Shown: positions 8,569-17,520 of the stretch, piece after piece
Position numbering within the stretch: position 1 is the first letter of the stretch
How the letters are laid out: each line of letters starts with the position of its first letter
Assembly: GCA_947496355.1 (NCBI GenBank)
Contig: CANMCO010000006.1
Coordinates: 1 to 64,000, forward strand
DNA from: an uncultured Aquimarina sp.
GTDB lineage: Bacteria; Bacteroidota; Bacteroidia; Flavobacteriales; Flavobacteriaceae
Direction: 5' to 3'
Length of the DNA: 64,000 nt
Notes under the pieces: model-generated
Told to the model about the DNA's origin: nothing
Database searches by the model: none
What the model saw: the letters and a program-made list of their open reading frames with translations, nothing else
Made by a program: the position numbers and the translations under genes

Positions 8569-10257
8569 CTAAGTGTTTTTTAACTTGTTTATAAAAGATG
8601 AAGGATAAATTCCTGTTTTTTTATGAAATGCTTTTGAAAACGACTCACTGGTCTTGAATCCTACTTCTTCAGAAATACCTTTTATAGAATACAATCTAAA
8701 CTTTTCATCATCCCTCAGTCGTTCAATAGCGTACCCAATCCTAAGATCATGTAAATAATTAGAAAAATTCTTTTCTTTATACACATTAATAATTTTTGAT
8801 AAATAGGTAGAATTGGTTTTTAACTCTTTTGATAATACATTTTGGGTGTATTTTTTAGATAAATAACGCTTGTTGCCCTCAAAACCCTGTAGACCTTCTA
8901 AAATTTTCTGAATACTCTCTGGCGATATATTTAAATCATCTAGTTGCTGTTTTTTATTTTTTTCAGCATTAGGCTCTACAACCTGTACCTTGTTGGTATA
9001 CGAGACTACTGCACGAAAACTCTTTCTGTAACGATTACGATCATTGTAGAAATATATGATAATTCCAATAGTACTAATGAGCAGAAACACCATAAGAATA
9101 ATTATAAGTTTATAATTATATAGAATAGCTCTCAATCTGGAAATTTTAACATCTTTCTTTAAAACTATTGGGGGAAAATCATATCTCTCTATGGTTTTCA
9201 TTAATGAACCTGTCGTATTCTTAGCCAAAATACTATCAAGTTCACTTATTCTTTGTGCATACATCAATTTGTTTTTATTATCTTTTAAATTCTCACTATG
9301 ATTTAACAACAGCTCATATCCTTTTCTTAAATCAGGAGTTATTAGTTTATCGATTTGAGCAATCGAATCCATTTTCTTTAGATAGAATATGCTTTTATTC
9401 TTTTCATTAAGCTTAGAAAAAGAAGCACCTAAATAAAAATAAGAAGTTATCAAAGGCTCAATTTCTTTACTTGTGTTCAAATATGGTAACGCTTTCAAAA
9501 TAGCATCTGTTCCCGATCGATATTCTCCCTCATGGTATTTGGTAACACCTGTATTTAAAAGAAATAGATTGTGACTATATTTATTATTATTCTCAAGTGC
9601 CTTTTTTACACCTAAATCATTATAGTATTTGGCAGAATCCAAAACATTCATACGTACCCACTCTCTGGATATAATATATATATCCTCTTGTTGACTCTCT
9701 AAGTCCTCTTTTTTAGCGTACTCATAACACTTTTCAAAAATTTTGAGTACCTCCTCATGCTTTCCCAATCGACTTTTTAACCGTCCAATAGAACGATTAT
9801 AGTAGTACCTATTTTTTTTATTCGGGTATTTTAGAGCAATAACTTCTGCCTTTGTATAATTATCCCATGCATCTTTAAATTGCCCTTTGCTCAAAAAATA
9901 ATCACCAATTAAGAGATGTCCTTGCGTTAAAAGTCCAGTGTTTTTAGTCTTTTTGGATAATTGTATCATACTATCCACGTATTTTAGATATAACTCATTT
10001 CCTTTATATAAATGAGATACCAAATAATAACCATGCCCCTGAGTATTTTTTTTATTTTCATTTCTACTTTTTTCAAGATAAGCTCTAGCATACACATGAG
10101 CCTTTTGAAGGTCTTCTCTATAATTAGTAAAGAAAAGTTCATATAACTCAAAATAAGTCTTCGATTCTAAAGAATCCGGAACTTTGCTCACCTGACTTTC
10201 ACTTTGAGAAGAAGCGGTAATACACGTTAAAAAGATCAAAAGTAAAATTCGTTTCAT
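8569..10257 (-). CDS. AraC-type regulator with TPR sensor region and one membrane helix
   Basis: A 562-aa protein of a common Bacteroidetes design. It starts with a signal sequence (MKRILLLIFLTCITASS), continues with TPR-like helical repeats to about residue 370 (periplasmic), then has one membrane helix (YKLIIILMVFLLISTIGIII) and a short linker. The C-terminal AraC/XylS DNA-binding domain contains LSKELKTNSTYLSKIIN and the second helix-turn-helix GISEEVGFKTSESFSKAFHK. It would sense an extracytoplasmic signal and bind DNA while in the membrane. It sits inside the DUF4199 cluster, divergent from paralogue 3, so it may regulate those genes; that is inference from position. Confidence 0.85.
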   Translation of the reverse strand: MKRILLLIFLTCITASSQSESQVSKVPDSLESKTYFELYELFFTNYREDLQKAHVYARAYLEKSRNENKKNTQGHGYYLVSHLYKGNELYLKYVDSMIQLSKKTKNTGLLTQGHLLIGDYFLSKGQFKDAWDNYTKAEVIALKYPNKKNRYYYNRSIGRLKSRLGKHEEVLKIFEKCYEYAKKEDLESQQEDIYIISREWVRMNVLDSAKYYNDLGVKKALENNNKYSHNLFLLNTGVTKYHEGEYRSGTDAILKALPYLNTSKEIEPLITSYFYLGASFSKLNEKNKSIFYLKKMDSIAQIDKLITPDLRKGYELLLNHSENLKDNKNKLMYAQRISELDSILAKNTTGSLMKTIERYDFPPIVLKKDVKISRLRAILYNYKLIIILMVFLLISTIGIIIYFYNDRNRYRKSFRAVVSYTNKVQVVEPNAEKNKKQQLDDLNISPESIQKILEGLQGFEGNKRYLSKKYTQNVLSKELKTNSTYLSKIINVYKEKNFSNYLHDLRIGYAIERLRDDEKFRLYSIKGISEEVGFKTSESFSKAFHKKTGIYPSSFINKLKNT

Positions 10258-10408
10258 TCAAATGTTTAATAGAATTTATCCTAATTCCTTATACCAAAAG
10301 TAAAGATAGCCCAAATTATTTCCCAATTTTATTCATCAACTTTTTAAAGTTATCGGGGTATCTTAACTAATAAACATTTAACCCAAAAGGTTATGTGGGT
10401 AATTTTAT

Positions 10409-10416
10409 TATTTTTG
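10409..10416 (+). promoter_or_regulatory. Promoter -7 box of the DUF4199 tandem array
   Basis: TATTTTTG matches TAnnTTTG and lies 30 bases before the ATG of paralogue 3. It is the only clear box before the four tightly packed DUF4199 genes, which suggests one transcript. An imperfect inverted repeat (TTAACCCA ... TGGGTAA) lies just upstream. Confidence 0.55.
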
Positions 10417-10446
10417 TCAACTATATTTTCTTCATAACTAACCATC

Positions 10447-10971
10447 ATGAAACCCAATAATATTTCAACCCAAAAATTTATTCTTAAATACGGGCTAATA
10501 CTGGGAATTATAGGGGGAATCTATTTCTACATTAGATTTGCTACTGATAACGTATACACTATAAACTGGTTTTTTTCTAGTATTGATTTAGTGCTGTATA
10601 TTAGCCCGGTGTACCCCATATATCTATATAAATCAAACAACAAAGGCTTTCTAAAGCTTGGTGAAGCATTAAAAATTGGTATGGGTATTTCTTTGATAAC
10701 CACTTCAATATTAATAACCTTAAATATCATTCTAATTGAAATCATTCAATCAGAATATATAATACAAAACTTAAATGATACAAGAGAAGAAATATTACTT
10801 AATAACCCTAATATGTCTCCAGAGGACATAAAAGAAATTAGGATATCCAATAAAATTTCTAGTACATTATGGTTCTTTATATTTAATTTAATGTTTGGTT
10901 TTGTAGTATCCTTAATTTCCGGAGCCATTATGCGTAGGAAAAAAAGAATTATAGAAAAGTATGAAAAATAA
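10447..10971 (+). CDS. DUF4199 membrane protein (paralogue 3, copy A)
   Basis: A 174-aa four-helix membrane protein (FILKYGLILGIIGGIYFYIR at the start; NPNMSPEDIKEI in the polar loop). It is the A copy of an A-B-A'-B' duplication. Its last seven codons extend past the position where the sister genes stop, because the A-run near its end has seven A instead of six; it therefore overlaps the next gene by 11 bp. It has diverged from A' more than B has from B'. Function unknown. Confidence 0.85.
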   Translation: MKPNNISTQKFILKYGLILGIIGGIYFYIRFATDNVYTINWFFSSIDLVLYISPVYPIYLYKSNNKGFLKLGEALKIGMGISLITTSILITLNIILIEIIQSEYIIQNLNDTREEILLNNPNMSPEDIKEIRISNKISSTLWFFIFNLMFGFVVSLISGAIMRRKKRIIEKYEK

Positions 10972-11491
10972 AATTATTTCAATCAAAAAATTCATTCTTA
11001 AATACGGTCTAATTCTAGGGGCAATTTGGGTTATTTATTTTTTCATTAAATATTTAGTGACTAACTCTATTTACCACAAAAAAGATGATCTTTTTTCAAT
11101 TATTCTAGAAATAGCTATTCATACTATTTTAGTTTACCCAATATATCGGTATAAATTGAATAACAATGGTTTTCTGAGCTTAAAACAAGCTTTGAAAATA
11201 GGCATGAGCATTGCTTTAATTACTTATTTGATATGTAGAATTCACTTTATTGTCGTAAACAAAATCATTGAACCCAAAGAAATGGTACAAACACTAAATA
11301 ATGCAAGAGAAAAAATGCTAATTATTAATCCTGATACTTCCCCAGAAAATGCACGAAAAACTATAAATAGCACTTCGTATTTTGATTCATTTTATATAGG
11401 ACAATTAATAGGGCTAACACTGGATTTAATGTTTGGTTTCGTTATTTCCTTAATCGCCGGAGCAATCATGCGTAAGAAAAAAGAATTATAG
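10961..11491 (+). CDS. DUF4199 membrane protein (paralogue 4, copy B)
   Basis: A 176-aa membrane protein of the same fold, with a longer polar loop after helix 1 (NSIYHKKDDLFSIILEIAIH) and the motif NPDTSPENARKTINS. It overlaps the end of copy A by 11 bp, so the two may be translationally coupled, and it is followed after 6 bp by copy A'. Its sequence is almost identical to copy B' exactly 1,050 bp further on. Confidence 0.85.
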   Translation: MKNKIISIKKFILKYGLILGAIWVIYFFIKYLVTNSIYHKKDDLFSIILEIAIHTILVYPIYRYKLNNNGFLSLKQALKIGMSIALITYLICRIHFIVVNKIIEPKEMVQTLNNAREKMLIINPDTSPENARKTINSTSYFDSFYIGQLIGLTLDLMFGFVISLIAGAIMRKKKEL

Positions 11492-11497
11492 AAAAGT

Positions 11498-12004
11498 ATG
11501 AATGATAAAACTATTTCAACCCCAAAATTCATTCTTAAATATGGCCTAATTCTGGGAATTATATGGGGCATCTATTTCTGCATTAGATTTGCAACTGATA
11601 ATGTATATACTAGAAACTGGTTTTTTTCTAGTATGGAGCTCGTACTGTATATTAGCCTGATTTACCCAATATACCTTTATAAATCATTTAATAAAGGTAT
11701 CCTAAAACTTAGTGAAGCATTAAAAATAGGTATGGGTGTTTCTTTGATAATCGGATTAATATGGATAATCTTGAGTATCGTCCTAGAAGAAATCATTCAG
11801 TCCGAATATATAATACAAAACTTAAATGATATAAGAGAAGAAATGTTAATTAATAACCCTAATATGTCTCCAGAAGACATACAAGAAACTATGAGGTCTG
11901 ATAAAACATTCTTTTTACTCATGGACTTTACATTTAGGTTATTTTTTGGTTTTGTCATATCGTTAGTTGCTGGGGCAATCATGCGTAAGAAAAAAGAATT
12001 ATAG
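11498..12004 (+). CDS. DUF4199 membrane protein (paralogue 5, copy A')
   Basis: A 168-aa sister of copy A (FILKYGLILGIIWGIYFCIR; NPNMSPEDIQETMRS). It ends at RKKKEL, where copy A continues because of an extra base. Its start and end regions are nearly identical to those of the neighbouring B genes, a sign of recombination between copies. It starts 6 bp after copy B and is followed after 6 bp by copy B'. Confidence 0.85.
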   Translation: MNDKTISTPKFILKYGLILGIIWGIYFCIRFATDNVYTRNWFFSSMELVLYISLIYPIYLYKSFNKGILKLSEALKIGMGVSLIIGLIWIILSIVLEEIIQSEYIIQNLNDIREEMLINNPNMSPEDIQETMRSDKTFFLLMDFTFRLFFGFVISLVAGAIMRKKKEL

Positions 12005-12010
12005 AAAAGT

Positions 12011-12541
12011 ATGAACGATAAAACTATTTCAACCTCTAAATTCATTCTTAAATATGGCCTAATTTTAGGGGCAATTTGGGTTATTTATTATTTTATTAAA
12101 TATTTAGTGACTAACTCTATTTACCACAAAAAAGATGATCTTTTTTCAATTATTCTAGAAATAGCTATTCATATTATTTTAGTTTACCCAATATATCGGT
12201 ATAAATTGAATAACAATGGTTTTCTGAGCTTAAAACAAGCTTTGAAAATAGGCATGAGCATTGCTTTAATTACTTATTTGATATGTAGAATTCACTTTAT
12301 TGTCGTAAACAAAATCATTGAACCCAAAGAAATGGTACAAACACTAAATAATGCAAGAGAAAAAATGCTAATTATTAATCCTGATACTTCCCCAGAAAAT
12401 GCACGAGAAACTATAAATAGCACTTCGTATTTTGATTCATTTTATATAGGACAATTAATAGGGCTAACACTGGATTTAATGTTTGGTTTCGTTATTTCCT
12501 TAATCGCCGGAGCAATCATGCGTAAGAAAAAAGAGCTATAA
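12011..12541 (+). CDS. DUF4199 membrane protein (paralogue 6, copy B')
   Basis: A 176-aa near-duplicate of copy B; I count about four base differences over roughly 460 bases after the first 70. The first residues MNDKTISTSKF instead match copy A' (MNDKTISTPKF) rather than copy B (MKNKIISIKKF), so the gene is a mosaic. It is the last gene of the array before the GT2 gene, which has its own promoter. Confidence 0.85.
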   Translation: MNDKTISTSKFILKYGLILGAIWVIYYFIKYLVTNSIYHKKDDLFSIILEIAIHIILVYPIYRYKLNNNGFLSLKQALKIGMSIALITYLICRIHFIVVNKIIEPKEMVQTLNNAREKMLIINPDTSPENARETINSTSYFDSFYIGQLIGLTLDLMFGFVISLIAGAIMRKKKEL

Positions 12542-12634
12542 ACACTTGTTATAGTAACGCTCTAAACTAGGAATTAACCTTATCACAAAACACACGATTA
12601 TATAGCAAAAGCATGCTAACTTATAACATTTTAC

Positions 12635-12642
12635 TATATTTG
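12635..12642 (+). promoter_or_regulatory. Promoter -7 box of the GT2 gene
   Basis: TATATTTG preceded by TAACATTTTAC, nearly the same as before DUF4199 paralogues 1 and 2, with the ATG 30 bases downstream. Confidence 0.6.
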
Positions 12643-12671
12643 ACTATTGGTTACTTATTTACCTACTATAT

Positions 12672-13619
12672 ATGAATATATCTGTGGTCATACCACTGCT
12701 CAATGAGCAGGAATCACTTAACGAATTATATAATTGGATTGCAAAAGTTATGCAATCCAATTCTTTTTCTTACGAAATTCTCTTTATTGATGATGGCAGT
12801 ACAGATGGATCCTGGGATACGATCTCAACACTGTCTAAACAAGATCAGCATGTAAAAGGAATTCGTTTCCTGAAAAACTTTGGAAAATCACAAGCTCTAC
12901 ATGCTGGTTTTGAAGCCGCTCAAGGTGATGTAGTGATTACTATGGATGCAGATTTGCAGGATAATCCAGAGGAAATTCCGGAAATGTATACGCTTATCAG
13001 TCAGGATGGATATGATCTAATCTCTGGATGGAAGAAAAAGAGATACGACTCTGTATTAGCAAAAAACTTACCTTCAAAACTATTTAATGCTGCTGCCAGA
13101 AAGACTTCTGGGGTTAAATTACACGATTTTAATTGTGGGTTAAAAGCGTTTAAAAATATCGTTATCAAAAATATCGATGTACATGGCGAAATGCATCGAT
13201 ACATTCCTGTACTTGCCAAAAATGCAGGTTTTACAAAAATTGGTGAAAAAGTTGTGCTACACCAGGCACGAAAATATGGGAAGACAAAATTTGGGATGAA
13301 CCGCTTTGTAAACGGTTTTCTGGATTTAGTCACGATTTGGTTTATGTCGCGTTTTGGTAAAAGACCCATGCATTTCTTTGGACTTATTGGTACCTTATTA
13401 TTTATAGTAGGATTTGGTTTTTCGTTATATCTAGGTATTGATAAATTGTTTATTGAAACCAAAGGAAGACTTATTGCGCAACGACCCGAGTTTTATGTAG
13501 CTTTAACATCTATGATATTAGGAACACAATTTTTTCTGGCTGGGTTTTTGGGTGAAATCATTTTAACCAGTAAACGAGATAAGGAACGATATAAGATTTC
13601 TGGTAAAATAAACCTGTAA
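12672..13619 (+). CDS. Glycosyltransferase family 2 (polyprenyl-phosphate sugar transferase type)
   Basis: A 315-aa GT2 enzyme of the DPM1/ArnC/GtrB kind, which transfers a sugar from a nucleotide donor to a polyprenyl phosphate at the inner membrane. The GT-A domain begins ISVVIPLLNEQESL, has DDGSTDGSW and the metal-binding MDADLQDNPEEI, and two C-terminal membrane segments follow (FFGLIGTLLFIVGFGFSLYL and FYVALTSMILGTQFFLAGFL). Its promoter resembles those of the DUF4199 genes upstream, so the two families may be expressed together, with DUF4199 perhaps an accessory membrane partner (inference). Confidence 0.9.
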   Translation: MNISVVIPLLNEQESLNELYNWIAKVMQSNSFSYEILFIDDGSTDGSWDTISTLSKQDQHVKGIRFLKNFGKSQALHAGFEAAQGDVVITMDADLQDNPEEIPEMYTLISQDGYDLISGWKKKRYDSVLAKNLPSKLFNAAARKTSGVKLHDFNCGLKAFKNIVIKNIDVHGEMHRYIPVLAKNAGFTKIGEKVVLHQARKYGKTKFGMNRFVNGFLDLVTIWFMSRFGKRPMHFFGLIGTLLFIVGFGFSLYLGIDKLFIETKGRLIAQRPEFYVALTSMILGTQFFLAGFLGEIILTSKRDKERYKISGKINL

Positions 13620-13700
13620 TATATGCTTTATTGATACCTACAAAGACTTCACCGAAAACTTAGCTTAGACAAAACACAATCGTATATTTGATTAAAAGCC

Positions 13701-13820
13701 GTCAAATTGAGTGATTTTTCGTAATGAAATGAAGAAACATTGTATCGAAATTAGGCTTTTTGATTAGAAATTACTCGTTTTCGATGCATCCCGATAAGAA
13801 ATCGGGACACTCAAACTGAC
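13701..13820. repeat. Second palindromic intergenic repeat with internal hairpin
   Basis: Outer arms GTCAAATTGAGTG (13701-13713) and CACTCAAACTGAC (13808-13820) are inverted with two mismatches. Inside, TCCCGAT-AAGAA-ATCGGGA forms a clean hairpin, and GTAAT/ATTAC segments pair. It resembles the TTGAGTG repeats common between genes in flavobacteria and is a different type from the element at 8.4 kb. It separates the GT2 gene from the mutase gene. Confidence 0.55.
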
Positions 13821-13878
13821 GTAATTTCCAGAAATAGAACAGACGATATTTTAGTACCAAATCAAAGAAATTAAATAG

Positions 13879-13886
13879 TATTTTTG
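13879..13886 (+). promoter_or_regulatory. Promoter -7 box of the phospho-sugar mutase gene
   Basis: TATTTTTG fits TAnnTTTG and sits 19 bases before the ATG at 13905. It also shows that the TTG at 13884 lies inside the promoter and cannot be the start. Confidence 0.7.
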
Positions 13887-13904
13887 CAATTAAAATTAAA
13901 GCAC

Positions 13905-15632
13905 ATGCAAATCCAGAATTCTGAAATAAGCAAGAGAGTCAATGAATGGTTGACTCCTATTTTTGATAAGGATACACAAATAGAAATTCAAAATTTACAA
14001 AATAACAATCCAGAGGAGTTAAAAGAAAGCTTCTATAAAGACCTGGAGTTTGGTACCGGTGGTATGCGCGGTATTATGGGTACTGGGACTAATAGAATTA
14101 ATCAGTATACTCTAGGAAAAAGCACCCAGGGATTAAGCAATTATCTTATTAGCCAATTTCCTGGGGAACAACCTAAGGCCGTAATTGCTTATGATTGCAG
14201 GCATAATAGTGATACATTGGCTCAGATTGTTGCCAATGTTTTTTCTGCAAATGGAATTAAGGTGTATTTATTTTCTAGCTTACGCCCTACTCCAGAATTA
14301 TCCTTTGCCGTAAAAGAATTAGGATGTCATTGTGGGATCGTGTTAACAGCTAGTCATAATCCACCAGAGTATAACGGTTACAAAGTATACTGGCAAGATG
14401 GCGGACAATTGGTTCCGCCGCAAGATGGCGAGATCATTTCAGAAATAAGCTCCTTAAAATATTCGGATATTAAATTTGAACCAAATTCTAGTCTAATTCA
14501 AAAAATAGATAAAGAAATTGATACGACTTTCATTGATCAAAGTGTAAAAAATGGAAGTTTTGCCGCCAGTCAAGAAGCTAAAGACGATGTAACTATTGTT
14601 TTCACTTCATTACATGGCACCTCTATTACCGCTGTGCCGGAAACCCTGGAAAAAGCAGGGTATAAAAATGTACATATTGTAAAAGAACAAGCAGAACCAG
14701 ATGGTAATTTTCCAACAGTAAAATCTCCTAATCCAGAAGAACCTGAAGCACTAACCATGGCAATGGCTCTTGCAAAAGATGTTGACGCAGATATTGTAAT
14801 AGGTACAGATCCCGATTGTGATCGATTAGGAATTGCAGTTCGTAATAGTCATGGTCAATTGCAATTACTAAATGGTAATCAGACTATGGTGGTAATGACC
14901 TGGTTTCTTTTAGAATATTATAAGAATCAAAAAGGATTAAAAGGTAATGAATATATTGCCTCTACAATTGTGTCAACACCAATGATGCGAACTCTTTCTC
15001 AAGCATATGGCGTAGAATATAAAGAAGTATTAACAGGTTTTAAATGGATTGCAAAACTTATAAAAGATTATCCTGAAAAACACTTTATTGGTGGTGGTGA
15101 AGAAAGTTTTGGATTTATGGTAGGCGATTTTGTTAGGGATAAAGATGCTGTAACCGCTACCCTATTAGCTTGCGAAATTGTAGCGTATACCAAATCAAAA
15201 GGAAGTTCTTTTTACAATACGTTACTAGATTTATACACCAAACATGGTTTTTATAAAGAGAGTTTAGTCTCTTTGGTACGAAAAGGAATTGATGGCGCCG
15301 CAGAAATTAAGCAAACTATGGTGGATCTTAGAAACAACCCTCCTAAATATATTAATGAGGAAAAAGTGGTTTTGATAGAAGATTATCAAACTAGCGTTGC
15401 CAAAAACATTCAGAATCATTCTGAAAATAATATTGACGTTCCAAAATCAAATGTTTTAATATTTTACACTGAAGATGGTAGTAAAATTGCCGCAAGACCT
15501 AGCGGAACTGAGCCTAAAATCAAATTTTATATCAGTGTTCAAAGTTCACTTGACAACATTTCGGATTTTAAGAACGAAGAACAACACTTAAATGGCAAAA
15601 TTGAAGCCATTAAAAAAGATTTAAAACTCTAA
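13905..15632 (+). CDS. Phospho-sugar mutase (phosphoglucomutase/phosphomannomutase)
   Basis: A 575-aa alpha-D-phosphohexomutase that interconverts hexose 1- and 6-phosphates, linking glycolysis with nucleotide-sugar and trehalose synthesis. The start is MQIQNSEISKRV at 13905, just after the promoter box. All family motifs are present: FGTGGMRGIMG, the phosphoserine loop TASHNPPEYNGYK, metal loop GTDPDCDRLG, sugar loop GGGEESFGF and phosphate-binding RPSGTEPKIKFY. The long form is closest to the PgcA/PGM2 type; glucose versus mannose preference cannot be read from sequence. The ABC exporter gene follows after 34 bp, probably in the same transcript. Confidence 0.92.
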   Translation: MQIQNSEISKRVNEWLTPIFDKDTQIEIQNLQNNNPEELKESFYKDLEFGTGGMRGIMGTGTNRINQYTLGKSTQGLSNYLISQFPGEQPKAVIAYDCRHNSDTLAQIVANVFSANGIKVYLFSSLRPTPELSFAVKELGCHCGIVLTASHNPPEYNGYKVYWQDGGQLVPPQDGEIISEISSLKYSDIKFEPNSSLIQKIDKEIDTTFIDQSVKNGSFAASQEAKDDVTIVFTSLHGTSITAVPETLEKAGYKNVHIVKEQAEPDGNFPTVKSPNPEEPEALTMAMALAKDVDADIVIGTDPDCDRLGIAVRNSHGQLQLLNGNQTMVVMTWFLLEYYKNQKGLKGNEYIASTIVSTPMMRTLSQAYGVEYKEVLTGFKWIAKLIKDYPEKHFIGGGEESFGFMVGDFVRDKDAVTATLLACEIVAYTKSKGSSFYNTLLDLYTKHGFYKESLVSLVRKGIDGAAEIKQTMVDLRNNPPKYINEEKVVLIEDYQTSVAKNIQNHSENNIDVPKSNVLIFYTEDGSKIAARPSGTEPKIKFYISVQSSLDNISDFKNEEQHLNGKIEAIKKDLKL

Positions 15633-15666
15633 CTTAAATAGCGATACAAATCGTTGAAGATACTTA

Positions 15667-17493
15667 ATGAACTATTTTAAACAAATTCTTCGCTTTGCGA
15701 AACCATATAAGATATACGCCGTCTTAAACATAATTTCTAATGTTTTCTATGCGCTTTTTGGAACCCTTGCTATGGTTTCATTATTCCCAATGCTTAATGT
15801 ATTATTTGGAAAAACTGAAAAAGTAAGAATCGAACCAAAATGGAATGGAATACTTGAAGCACGTGAATATAGTGAGGCATACTTAAATTATTATGTAACG
15901 CAAAAAGCAGATCAAGGTAATGAGGATGTACTTATTTTCATGGTACTTCTTGTTGTAAGTATGTTCTTTTTAAAGAATATTTTTGGTTATTTAGCAATGT
16001 ACTTCATCACATTCCTAAGAAATGGAGTGTTAAAAGACATCCGAAATGAATTGTATCAAAAAACAGTAGAATTACCTCTGTCCTACTTTTCTGAAAAAAG
16101 GAAAGGTGATACTATGGCCAGAATATCAACAGATGTTCTAGAGATTCAACATTCTTTTTTATCAATACTAGAACTCATAGTAAGGGAACCACTAAGTATT
16201 CTCTTCGCTATATCTGCAATGTTAATTATTAGTCCAAAACTTACTCTTTTCGTTTTTATTTTTATACCTGTATCGGGGTTTTTAATCTCTTTGATTGGAA
16301 AAAAATTAAAAAAACACTCTGATAAAGTCCAACAAGAACAAGGTTTTTTTCTTTCTATCGTTGAAGAGACCCTTGGAGGACTAAAAGTTGTTAAAGGGTT
16401 TAATGCTGAAAAAATATTTGGTGAGAAATTCCAAGAATCTACTTCTCGATTCTATAAATTTTCAAATTCATTACTTAATAGACAAAACCTTGCATCTCCA
16501 ACTAGTGAATTTCTTGGAATAACAACTATTTCTGTTTTATTATGGTATGGTGGGCAAATGGTTTTGGTTGAAAAATCTTTAGAACCAAGTCTTTTTCTAA
16601 TTTACATGGGATTAGCATATCAAATACTGACTCCTGCTAAAGCTATTTCTAAAGCAAGTTATGGTGTAAAAAGAGGAAACGCAGCTGCAGAACGTGTTTT
16701 AGAGATCTTAAATACTATTTCTCCATTACAGGATAAACCAAATGCAGAAGAGAAAAAAGATTTTAATTCTGAGATAAGTATTGAAAATATATCTTTTAAA
16801 TATGAAGATGAATATGTTCTTAATGATTTTACATTAAAAGTTCCTAAAGGTAGTGCTGTTGCATTGGTTGGTCAATCCGGAAGTGGTAAATCTACCATAG
16901 CAAATTTAGTAACCCGTTTCTATGATGTAAATGAAGGAAGTATTAAAATTGACAATACGGATATAAGAGATCTAACCAAAAAATCGCTGCGAGGTCTAAT
17001 GGGACTGGTAACTCAAGATTCTATATTGTTTAATGACACGATCAAAAATAACTTGCTGGTTGGAGATGAATTGGCGTCTGATAAAGAAATTATCGAAGCT
17101 TTGAAGGTTGCAAATGCATGGGAATTTGTGAAAGAACTTCCTAAAGGAATAGAAACCAATATTGGTGATAGCGGTAATAAATTAAGTGGCGGACAAAAAC
17201 AACGCTTGTCTATTGCTAGAGCCGTTCTTAAAAATCCTCCGATCATGATATTAGATGAAGCAACATCTGCTCTAGATACAGAAAGTGAACGATTAGTACA
17301 GTCTGCATTAGAAAATATGATGAAAAATAGAACTAGTATAGTTATTGCGCATAGGCTATCTACGATACAAAATTCTGATTTGATCGTTGTAATGCAAAAA
17401 GGGAAAATTGTAGAAAAAGGTCGCCATGAAGAACTAATTACCAAGAATGGCACATATCAAAAGCTAGTAACTATGCAATCTTTTGATTCGTAA
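15667..17493 (+). CDS. ABC exporter, fused permease/ATPase (MsbA-like)
   Basis: A 608-aa half-transporter with an N-terminal six-helix membrane domain (residues about 1-340) and a C-terminal ATPase. Walker A is ALVGQSGSGKST, the signature LSGGQKQR, Walker B IMILDEATSALD and the H-loop IVIAHRLST. Such proteins work as homodimers and flip lipids or export hydrophobic compounds; an MsbA-like lipid flippase role is the usual annotation in this phylum, but the substrate is not proven. An unusually long loop (about residues 50-80) lies between helices 1 and 2. The small-RNA array is convergent with it. Confidence 0.88.
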   Translation: MNYFKQILRFAKPYKIYAVLNIISNVFYALFGTLAMVSLFPMLNVLFGKTEKVRIEPKWNGILEAREYSEAYLNYYVTQKADQGNEDVLIFMVLLVVSMFFLKNIFGYLAMYFITFLRNGVLKDIRNELYQKTVELPLSYFSEKRKGDTMARISTDVLEIQHSFLSILELIVREPLSILFAISAMLIISPKLTLFVFIFIPVSGFLISLIGKKLKKHSDKVQQEQGFFLSIVEETLGGLKVVKGFNAEKIFGEKFQESTSRFYKFSNSLLNRQNLASPTSEFLGITTISVLLWYGGQMVLVEKSLEPSLFLIYMGLAYQILTPAKAISKASYGVKRGNAAAERVLEILNTISPLQDKPNAEEKKDFNSEISIENISFKYEDEYVLNDFTLKVPKGSAVALVGQSGSGKSTIANLVTRFYDVNEGSIKIDNTDIRDLTKKSLRGLMGLVTQDSILFNDTIKNNLLVGDELASDKEIIEALKVANAWEFVKELPKGIETNIGDSGNKLSGGQKQRLSIARAVLKNPPIMILDEATSALDTESERLVQSALENMMKNRTSIVIAHRLSTIQNSDLIVVMQKGKIVEKGRHEELITKNGTYQKLVTMQSFDS

Positions 17494-17520
17494 TATACTA
17501 AAATACATGTATTTAAAAAT

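Larger units (their letters stand above)
10447..12541 (+). repeat. Tandem duplication of a two-gene DUF4199 unit (A-B-A'-B')
   Basis: Two units of about 1.05 kb follow each other directly. B and B' start exactly 1,050 bp apart, A and A' 1,051 bp apart; the one-base difference equals the net effect of the extra A near the end of copy A. The junctions B/A' and A'/B' share a nearly identical stretch of about 90 bp around the stop and start codons. Confidence 0.9.

Noticed and set aside
12608..12620. GCATGC before the GT2 gene as a third MarR operator
   Set aside because: It has only the short palindrome AGCATGCT and lacks TATGC-N2-GCATA.
13001..13462. 153-aa ORF antisense to the GT2 gene
   Set aside because: It is the shadow of a gene with clear GT2 motifs and has no start signals of its own.
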